A DNA stretch of 64,000 bases from Bin80 sp965203305 (GTDB lineage: Bacteria; Bacteroidota; Rhodothermia; Rhodothermales; Bin80). Shown here piece after piece: positions 57,421 to 64,000 of this stretch. The stretch spans positions 1,240,001-1,304,000 of the forward strand of contig OZ241874.1 in the NCBI GenBank assembly GCA_965203305.1, read 5' to 3'. Within the stretch, counting starts at the first letter, position 1, and every line of letters begins with the position of its first letter. The notes beneath the pieces were generated by a model, which was given only the letters and a program-made list of their open reading frames with translations, searched no databases and was not told where the DNA came from. Both the position numbers and the translations under genes were made by a program.

Positions 57421-57732
57421 AGACGGAGGCCGCTTCAGATTGCCGATGCAATGAGATTTGTCGTACGGAATATGCGTGGTTGCGGTATACAAGACATCCA
57501 AAGGGGAAGGCAGACATGGTGCAGTAAGAAAGCGATATTTGAAGCTATTGTTAATGCTGTAGCTCATCGGGGCTGTTCCGAATCTTCCGCATGTATTTGA
57601 CTTTCCATATGCAAGGACCGTCTGGAAATGGATTCACTAGTCCCGCTCCCCGATGGGATGACCGCAGAAGATATCAAGCCAGCCAACCCGCAACGAAGCA
57701 ATCACATCTGGAGTAACAAAAAATTCCAGTGT
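57421..57732 (+). pseudogene. Fragment of an AAA_4 / Schlafen-like ATP-binding protein, broken by an in-frame TGA
   Basis: The reading frame from about 57421 encodes RRRPLQIADAMRFVVRNM, then SKKAIFEAIVNAVAHR, which matches the family in which a helix with ALVNAxxHRDYS precedes a strand. It stops at TGA 57598-57600 and continues in the same frame as KDRLEMDSLVPLPDGMTAEDI, the next part of the same domain (in relatives xDRIEIxSPGGLPxGLTxEDL). The N-terminal AlbA_2 region and the end are gone. It is a remnant of a regulator or RecG-like ATP-binding protein. Between 57733 and 58156 I see only unassigned frames. Confidence 0.6.
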
Positions 57733-58156
57733 ATGATGTTTTGGGATCCAAAAGCCTTGCAATATAGATGGGATGACAGGGAGATGGCATCTCAATTATC
57801 TCCAAAGAGAACCGGGAAACCGCCGGGATTGAGCTGGGGTACAAGTTCGTTCACGATTCCAGATCACTTCTGCTTCCCCTGTCTGCCAAATCTGAACCTG
57901 TCCCATCAGATTCCACTGCTGCGGTTCAGTTGGGGATGGCCAATGACCGATGTTGAGACTCTGGTTCTGTTTCGAATAAAACTTGACATAGGGAGATCAC
58001 CAATGAGTTCGGAGAAGCATAGTTTGACCTGTACACAGCGTGACTGCCAGTTTCTGTTTATGCTGCAGGACCGGTACATGGATGGGGATCCCAGTTGAAG
58101 ATGGAAATGAAATGTTGCTTAACTCCGCTTACCACCAAACATAATCAGATACCAAC

Positions 58157-59092
58157 ATGGAATTGATCAACCTGCAGAATACTCCCACCCCCAAGACCAT
58201 TGAAACCAGGGGTGTCAAGTTCAAAAGTGGAGATGTCACGCTCAGGGGAACACTCTACTCGCCTGAGCATACGTATTGGGTAGCAACTAAAAGGGAGGCT
58301 GACCGTCTCTCAGCTGTAGTTGTCACCGGTGCATGGACAACCGTGCAGGAGCAGATGGCGGGGACATATGCACGGGAAATGGCACTGCGCGGGATGTATG
58401 CGCTGACATTTGATTTTACGGGCTGGGGACGCAGCGGCGGGGATCGTCGCTATGTAGAGGATCCAGAAGTCAAGACTGCGGACATTCAGGCAGCCTTTGC
58501 TTTTATGGAGGGGCACCTTGGACACATAATAAAAAATTTCTATGGACTCGGAATCTGTGCATCATCCGGCTATATGGCGGATGCTGTGGTTGACATCAGC
58601 AAAGTTGCAAAACTGGCACTGATTGCTCCCTGGCTCCATGACTGGGAAATGGCAGCCGACATTTACGGCGGCCACAGGGCGGTGAACAAACTCATTTCCA
58701 GCAGCGTGGCGGCCGAAATCAAAGGAAATCCCAAGATTCTCCCGGCTGCCAGCATGGTTGACGAATCTGCTCCGATGTTCCAGACTCCATACTATACCGA
58801 AGAACACCGCGGGCTCATCCCGGAATATGACAACAAATTCAGTATTCTCAGCTGGGAGCCCTGGCTGAATTACAGTGCCTTCTTTTCGGCGAAGGAGCTG
58901 GGAAAGCCAATGCTGGTTGTTGGATCAGACGGCATGGCTCTTCCCGCTGGGGTGGATGTATATGAGCACAAGTCAATGGATCCGTTCCACAGGGTCTGGC
59001 TGGCAGATGATGTAACTCAGTTTGATTTCTATGACCGAAAAGACATCGTCATGGCAGCCTCAGATGCGGTCGCCGAATTTTTTCTTTCGTAG
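58157..59092 (+). CDS. Alpha/beta hydrolase
   Basis: A 311-residue protein of the alpha/beta hydrolase superfamily, of the YcjY/dienelactone-hydrolase-like type. VVTGAWTTVQEQM, LTFDFTGWGRSGGDRR (oxyanion region) and FYGLGICASSGYM are visible; the nucleophile elbow is GICASSG, so either Cys or Ser could be the nucleophile. KPMLVVGSDGMALPAG (candidate Asp) and FHRVWLADDVTQFDFYDR (late acidic/His region) follow. There is no signal peptide. It stands alone between the debris region and the ppc gene on the opposite strand. Its substrate is unknown. Confidence 0.85.
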   Translation: MELINLQNTPTPKTIETRGVKFKSGDVTLRGTLYSPEHTYWVATKREADRLSAVVVTGAWTTVQEQMAGTYAREMALRGMYALTFDFTGWGRSGGDRRYVEDPEVKTADIQAAFAFMEGHLGHIIKNFYGLGICASSGYMADAVVDISKVAKLALIAPWLHDWEMAADIYGGHRAVNKLISSSVAAEIKGNPKILPAASMVDESAPMFQTPYYTEEHRGLIPEYDNKFSILSWEPWLNYSAFFSAKELGKPMLVVGSDGMALPAGVDVYEHKSMDPFHRVWLADDVTQFDFYDRKDIVMAASDAVAEFFLS

Positions 59093-59354
59093 GGCAGTGT
59101 TGCATACGACTGCCCTTGATGTCCCGAATGATCAGAATTGAAATCGTGTTTATCGCAAATAACAAGGAGTCTGCCAGAAAAGAAAAATAGCCACAGAGGG
59201 AGTTGTGGTCCCCGGATCAATCACGATACGCAGCCATGTCAGCTTCCCTGGCAGAGATACGGCCTGCTCAATTCTCTAAAGATTTCCATACGGCCCGCCT
59301 GCACAGAGAAACTGTCAACATCGGGAATCTAGCCATGCCAGCAGAGATCAGGGA

Positions 59355-62105
59355 CTACCCCGTGCTCTGCATTGCCGCTGCAATGCCATTTACACTGAGC
59401 AATAGCGCATGGACCAGCCGTTCCTTGTCGGACTCCAGATTGCTGCGACTCCGCCGGATTAGCTCAACCTGAAGGAGATTCAGTACATCAGAGTAGGGAT
59501 TGCGAAGTTCTACGGACTTTTTGAATACCGGTACATGACCATACAGGCTCTCGTAGCCTGTGATCTCAAGTATGGCAGCTTCCGCTTTTTTATAGTCTTT
59601 GACGATTCGCTCGTTGATGCGTTTCCCTGCCTCTGGATCGGAAGCCAGAGTCAGGTATTCTGATGCAATATCCAGCCGTGTTCTTGCCATCTCGCGCTGG
59701 GCACTGTTCAGAACAGCCTGAAAGAAGGGCCATTCTTTATACATGCGCTGGAGGTCGGAAGAGTGCTCTTTCAGAATGTCCTCAAATCCTTCCCCGGCCC
59801 CGAACCAGCCTGGAATGATGTAGCGGGTCTGTGTCCAGGCAAATACCCACGGAATAGCACGCAAATCTCCAAAGTCCACCTTGTGCACAGAACCTCGGGA
59901 GACAGGGCGAGAAGCAATCGGCAAACGGCTGATCTGCTCTATAGGGGTTGAAGAGGCATACCACGGCCAGAAATCAGGATCATGGATTAACGAACGGTAC
60001 GCTTTCATGGATACATCTGCAATACGCTCCATGATGGCCGCATCTTCTTTTTCGTCTGCCACGCGGAGCGGGGCAATGAGCATGGCACGTACAATCTGCT
60101 CAAGGTGACGGTGTGCAATGGCAGGCAGGGCATACCTGAAGGAAATGACTTCCCCCTGCTCCGTAAACCGGATTCGACCATTATGTATGATGCGGGGCAT
60201 TGCAATGATTGCCTGACCGGCACGCCCCCCTCCACGCCCAACTGTACCTCCACGCCCGTGAAACAGCCGAAGGTCAATCACGGCATCTTTGCAGAGCTTG
60301 CCGATATGTGCCTGTGCCTTGTGCAGGGCCCAGTTCGCCATCCAGTAGCCCCCATCCTTGTTGCTGTCCGAATAGCCCAGCATGATTTCCTGCAAGCTGT
60401 TACGGTGCTTCAGATGCTGCCGGTATACCGGATGCTCAAACATACCCGTCAGTAAAGCATCCGCAAGATCCAGGTCCTCAATGGTTTCAAAGAGAGGTAC
60501 AACATCAATGGGCGAGGATACTTTGCCGTCCTCCATTTTCCATAGCCCCGCCTCCTTTGACAGCAGCAAAACTTCAAGGACATGGCTCACGGCATGCGTC
60601 ATGCTGATAACGTAACTGCCAAATGCACGAGGTGACCACTCTACAATTTCTCTGATCACATTGAAAGTGTCAAGTACTTCCTGGACATCCTCTGGCAGTG
60701 CGACTCCGTGTGGCAAGAGAGGGCGAGGGTTCTGCAGCTCTCTGGTCAGGAGCTCCTGCTTGTCGCTTTCTTCCATGCCCAGATAATCTTCACAGACTCC
60801 GGCAGCCCTGAGCAGCACATTTACGGAATTTCCATGATGCTGGCTGTGCTGGCGAACATCCAGAGAGACCATGTGAAATCCAAACGCCTGGGCTTGCAGG
60901 ATGATTTTTCCCAGGCGGCCATGAGCCACCAGGTTTTCATATCCCATTTCTTCCAGAGCCTGTGCAAGAAGCTTCAGGTCTGCAATAAAGTCCAAGCTGT
61001 TATATATATCAAAATCCCCGTCCCGTGCCAGCTCAATGCGTTGCATCATGAAGCTGATTTTTCGGCGGAACGGTTCCCGAACAAACTGCCGTGTATCGTG
61101 CGCATTCAGGCTCAGGGACTGCTCGTCCAGCTGGATGGATTCGTAGAGCAGATCAGGGATTTTCAGCTGCAGATCGGAAAGACTCAGGTCACGGCGCAGC
61201 AGCCGCAAATCTTCCCGGTAGCGGGCCAGTGCAGTTCTGCGATGCATGGAGAAGGTTTCCCGCGTGATCTCTGCAGTTACATTGGGATTTCCGTCCCGGT
61301 CCCCTCCAATCCATGAACGATACTTCAGAAATACGGGCACTTCCACTTTCTGGTTATAGTGTCGCTCAATAGCATCAGCGACATCATTATGAATGCGGGG
61401 AACCGTCTCCCAGATTGCATTCCGAAGATAGTGAAGACCATTTTCCACCTCATCAATCACCGTGGGCCTGCTCGCACGAACCTTGTCGGATGCAACCAGC
61501 AGTCCGATATGATTGTATAGCTGGTGAAGAAGCTCATCCTGTTCCTTGGGTGTGGGTTTATTGTTGCGGAGCTGATCAATCAATGATGCCAGATGCTGCT
61601 GTTTGTACAGGATGGTGCGACGGCGGGCTTCTGTGGGGTGTGCCGTGAGCGTTGGCTGAATGTCAAGGCGTGACAATATCCTGATCACATCTTCCAGTTC
61701 ATAGTTGGCGCGGCGGAGAATTCCAACGGCTTCATCAATGGATTCTACCCGGTCAACTTCGGGGAGCAGCCGCGCCCGCTCCCGATTGATTCGAATAATT
61801 TCCTGCTGCTCGCTCTGGTTCACCAGGTAGAAAAATGTTGTGAAGGCACGCAGAAGCCATTCTATTTCATGGAGTTCCAGTCCCTTGATCCGTTCCACCA
61901 CCTGACGGCGCAAGTCTGGATTCTGTTGTGTGATGGCCTGTTTGGTCAGTTGCCGCAGCTCTTCTATGAGACTCAGCATTTCCGGGCTTGCCTGCGCTTC
62001 AATGATACGGCCGAGCAGCCCGCCTAACAGATTGATCTGTTCACTAAGCGGTACAGAAATTCCCGTACCCTGCGCTTCAAAGCGTAATTTCTGCCAAGAA
62101 TTCAT
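59355..62105 (-). CDS. ppc: Phosphoenolpyruvate carboxylase
   Basis: Carboxylates PEP to oxaloacetate, replenishing the citric acid cycle. The 916-residue length is normal. The catalytic His is in LTAHPTEARRRT near residue 155, the PEP-binding Arg region is in SWIGGDRDGNP, and later motifs are GYSDSNKDGGYWMANWALH, FHGRGGTVGRGGG and a basic loop with RPVSRGSVHKVDFGDLRAIPWVFAWTQ. The C-terminus ends in SVNGIAAAMQSTG, as in other bacterial enzymes. It is divergent from the HU-like gene; the 199-base gap between them has no gene. Confidence 0.97.
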   Translation of the reverse strand: MNSWQKLRFEAQGTGISVPLSEQINLLGGLLGRIIEAQASPEMLSLIEELRQLTKQAITQQNPDLRRQVVERIKGLELHEIEWLLRAFTTFFYLVNQSEQQEIIRINRERARLLPEVDRVESIDEAVGILRRANYELEDVIRILSRLDIQPTLTAHPTEARRRTILYKQQHLASLIDQLRNNKPTPKEQDELLHQLYNHIGLLVASDKVRASRPTVIDEVENGLHYLRNAIWETVPRIHNDVADAIERHYNQKVEVPVFLKYRSWIGGDRDGNPNVTAEITRETFSMHRRTALARYREDLRLLRRDLSLSDLQLKIPDLLYESIQLDEQSLSLNAHDTRQFVREPFRRKISFMMQRIELARDGDFDIYNSLDFIADLKLLAQALEEMGYENLVAHGRLGKIILQAQAFGFHMVSLDVRQHSQHHGNSVNVLLRAAGVCEDYLGMEESDKQELLTRELQNPRPLLPHGVALPEDVQEVLDTFNVIREIVEWSPRAFGSYVISMTHAVSHVLEVLLLSKEAGLWKMEDGKVSSPIDVVPLFETIEDLDLADALLTGMFEHPVYRQHLKHRNSLQEIMLGYSDSNKDGGYWMANWALHKAQAHIGKLCKDAVIDLRLFHGRGGTVGRGGGRAGQAIIAMPRIIHNGRIRFTEQGEVISFRYALPAIAHRHLEQIVRAMLIAPLRVADEKEDAAIMERIADVSMKAYRSLIHDPDFWPWYASSTPIEQISRLPIASRPVSRGSVHKVDFGDLRAIPWVFAWTQTRYIIPGWFGAGEGFEDILKEHSSDLQRMYKEWPFFQAVLNSAQREMARTRLDIASEYLTLASDPEAGKRINERIVKDYKKAEAAILEITGYESLYGHVPVFKKSVELRNPYSDVLNLLQVELIRRSRSNLESDKERLVHALLLSVNGIAAAMQSTG

Positions 62106-62304
62106 AGCCTGGTATTTTGGAAAACCGTATGCCTATAAAATATGCCGCTTGCACAATGTTTCCACATGCATTCCAATATGCACATTTTCCATACATTGGA
62201 AGTCAGCATGTGGCACAAATACACTGATTGCTGGTCTAACCTGCCTGTGCCTATACGAAGGGTATATTCAGTATCTTGTTACATTTATCTCTTCATGCAA
62301 TTTC

Positions 62305-62655
62305 ATGACCAAAGCCAAGCTCATTGAAGCGATTGCACAAAGAACCGGCTTGACCAAGGTGGAGACGGAAGCTGTACTGATTGGGTTCTGGGAAGTCATT
62401 GAGGAAGCACTGGTGCAGGGAGAATCTGTCAGTCTCCGGGGAATTGGTTCATTTCGGACTCAGAATCGGCCAGCCCGCAACGGACGCAATCCCCTGACAG
62501 GAGAATCCATGCGGATAGAAGCCAGAACAGTCCCCGTATTCAAACCCTCAAAAGAATTTAAAGATCGCGTGAATACCGGCAGTCAGGCACATAACAAGCA
62601 GTCTGAGCGTCCCAGCGCGAAAAAGCGCATACTCAGGATATTTACCCAGGATTAG
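62305..62655 (+). CDS. HU/IHF-family DNA-binding protein
   Basis: A 116-residue protein; ATG 62305 is preferred because the frame upstream of it is simply an unbroken run through ppc. It begins MTKAKLIEAIAQRTGLTKVE, then VSLRGIGSFRTQNRPARNGRNPLTGE, the loop with the family's Pro-containing DNA-intercalating arm, and ends with an unusual basic tail (AHNKQSERPSAKKRILRIFTQD) beyond the common 90 residues. It binds and bends DNA in the nucleoid. It is followed by the TPR gene on the same strand. Confidence 0.92.
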   Translation: MTKAKLIEAIAQRTGLTKVETEAVLIGFWEVIEEALVQGESVSLRGIGSFRTQNRPARNGRNPLTGESMRIEARTVPVFKPSKEFKDRVNTGSQAHNKQSERPSAKKRILRIFTQD

Positions 62656-62833
62656 ATGAAAGTCTGCACTGTTTGGCCGAACTTTCATTCGTAATGAAGA
62701 TTGCTGTAATCTGTGCGCATAGCCGAGTAATCAGGACTCTGCCACCACTGTACGGGGCAAGCCCTGTGACTGGCAGAACCCGCTTGATCCCAGTATCTGC
62801 TTTCACCATGGCACCAAACCACAGAAAGAAATC

Positions 62834-63622
62834 ATGAAATCACAGATTCCATCCGAACCTGCTGAAATACCTCGCAAGCGTCCGGCCAGTGTAGAATCAG
62901 GAGTAGGGATGCAGATCTTTGCCATCATTGGAATTGGCGTACTTCTGGTTACTGTTCTGTTTCTGGCAACAGCGGTGAGCAAGCGTGTATCTCCACCCCA
63001 AACCGACTCTCTTCCAGCTTCCTCTTCCAGTGTACCACAAGTCCCTCTTTCAGGTGATCTGGCGGAGCAAATTGAAGAACTGGACATTGCGATTGCCAGT
63101 GATACAAGTGCATTGAAGATTCCTTTGCAGCGGGAGAAGGTCCGTGTTCTAGTGCAGGGAGGGCGGCTGGACATGGCAGGCGATCTGCAGTCACAGATTG
63201 CGGAAGAGACTGGATTTGCAAACGACTGGAAAAGAGCAGGCGACTTGTACTATGAGCAGATGGCTAAGGAGACACAGCCACAGCCGCGCAGCCAGATGGC
63301 AAATCAGGCAGTACATGCGTATCAGGAAGCCCTAGAACTGGACCCGGAAAATCTTGATGCTCGGACGGACATGGCCACGGCCTATCTGAATACAGGCAAT
63401 CCAATGCTGGGGGTTACCGAGATAAAAAAAGTGCTGGAGACAAACCCGAATCATTTGAATGCAAACTTTAATTATGGGCTTATGCTCGCCCGGATTAACC
63501 GCAATGAAGAAGCGATATCTCAGCTGGAACTTGTACTTTCTCTGTCTCCTGATTCCACCTCCATGCATCATCAGCGAGCATCGGCATTGATTGCGGCCAT
63601 TCAAGAGCAAACAGCCCTGTAA
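62834..63622 (+). CDS. Membrane-anchored TPR-repeat protein
   Basis: A 262-residue protein. A short cytoplasmic N-terminus (MKSQIPSEPAEIPRKRP) leads to one membrane helix (about 27-47, FAIIGIGVLLVTVLFLATAV), then a Ser/Pro-rich linker and at least three TPR-like helical pairs (NQAVHAYQEALELDPEN, TAYLNTGNPMLGVTEIKKVLETNPN, NEEAISQLELVLSLSPDS). It resembles assembly or scaffold proteins of the inner membrane facing the periplasm. Its stop overlaps the start of the modA-like gene by one base (TAATG), so the two are cotranscribed. Confidence 0.85.
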   Translation: MKSQIPSEPAEIPRKRPASVESGVGMQIFAIIGIGVLLVTVLFLATAVSKRVSPPQTDSLPASSSSVPQVPLSGDLAEQIEELDIAIASDTSALKIPLQREKVRVLVQGGRLDMAGDLQSQIAEETGFANDWKRAGDLYYEQMAKETQPQPRSQMANQAVHAYQEALELDPENLDARTDMATAYLNTGNPMLGVTEIKKVLETNPNHLNANFNYGLMLARINRNEEAISQLELVLSLSPDSTSMHHQRASALIAAIQEQTAL

Positions 63623-64000
63623 TGCGACTGTCCCTGGTCGCAATCTTTCTGTTTTTCGGGTGCAGTTCCGAATCTGGCTCGTCCCGGAATTCCATCACAA
63701 TCTTTGCGGCAGCCTCTCTAACGGATGCACTTCACGAGGTTGTCCGTCTCTTCAGACTTCAGAATCCGGATGTGATCGTTCACACACATGTCGGGCCGAC
63801 ATCTCTGCTTGCAAGGCAGATTCAGCACGGTGCCCCGGCGGATCTATTCATGGCAGCAAGTCCAGACTGGATTGGCTATCTGCGACAGGAGAACCTGATC
63901 AGGGGAGCAGAAATTGAGTTTGCAAGGAACACACTGGTTGTTGTCGGTTCACGGACGGCCCCTCTGGTTGCCACATTTTCGGAGATCAGCTCCGTCCAGC
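63622..64000 (+). CDS. modA: Molybdate-binding periplasmic lipoprotein ModA (3' truncated by window edge)
   Basis: The frame is open from ATG 63622 to the end of the window (126 codons visible). A lipoprotein signal peptide MRLSLVAIFLFFGCSS with Cys in the lipobox (FFGC) is followed by ITIFAAASLTDAL, the ModA signature, then LLARQIQHGAPADLFMAASP and VVVGS, which line the oxyanion site. It captures molybdate or tungstate for an ABC transporter; the permease and ATPase genes would be expected downstream, beyond the window. It overlaps the TPR gene by one base. Confidence 0.88.
   Translation, partial: MRLSLVAIFLFFGCSSESGSSRNSITIFAAASLTDALHEVVRLFRLQNPDVIVHTHVGPTSLLARQIQHGAPADLFMAASPDWIGYLRQENLIRGAEIEFARNTLVVVGSRTAPLVATFSEISSVQ

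Overview
The window looks like chromosomal DNA of a Bacteroidota-type bacterium close to the Rhodothermia/Balneolia. Three large exported proteins end in the type IX secretion (T9SS) type A sorting domain with the NYPNPF motif. The arginine operon uses an acetyl/succinyl-ornithine transcarbamylase of the Bacteroidota type, and starts generally lack a clear Shine-Dalgarno sequence. The assignment comes from protein features only; no 16S rRNA gene is present.

Layout. 1-9.2 kb: the end of mnmA, a small conserved protein, a BNR-repeat surface protein, a two-gene trans-3-hydroxy-L-proline pathway (reductase and dehydratase), tRNA-Thr(CGU), an M32 carboxypeptidase and a ribosome hibernation factor. 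9.2-15.9 kb: an accessory island with three paralogous AAA ATPases, an unrecognised protein, an ISL3-family insertion sequence and small inverted-repeat elements. 16-28 kb: a subtilisin-like protease with plant-type leucine-rich repeats and a T9SS tail, a Tat-exported isomerase-like protein, an HD hydrolase, a polysaccharide-deacetylase-like protein, mutS, purD and an NHL-propeller protein. 28.3-38.3 kb: the branched-chain amino acid cluster ilvB-ilvN-ilvC-leuB-leuA-leuC-leuD-cimA, with several overlapping stop/start codons. It implies isoleucine synthesis from citramalate. 38.3-41.1 kb: a decayed tnpB and a frameshifted IS5-like element.

41.1-46.8 kb holds the most unusual locus: a giant beta-helix T9SS surface protein whose signal-peptide codons contain a run of 12 G. 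The reading frame is off by one base in this sequence, and the leader lies downstream of a perfect 234-bp tandem duplication. This looks like a phase-variable (contingency) gene, although a homopolymer sequencing error cannot be excluded. 46.8-47.05 kb is a 288-bp MITE inserted precisely in the stop codon of that gene. 47.3-53.5 kb is the arginine operon argG-argC-argD-argF'-argB-argE (minus strand), every junction overlapping by a few bases. 53.8-55.4 kb is a second copy of the MITE, interrupted by a second ISL3 copy. 55.7-57.0 kb holds two related small secreted proteins, the first frameshifted at a run of 8 T. 57.0-58.1 kb is debris (MITE remnant, broken ATP-binding protein). 58.2-64 kb holds an alpha/beta hydrolase, PEP carboxylase, an HU-like DNA-binding protein, a TPR protein and the start of a ModA-like molybdate-binding lipoprotein.

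Overall it is a core biosynthetic chromosome segment in which mobile elements and exported or surface genes are interleaved with long metabolic operons.
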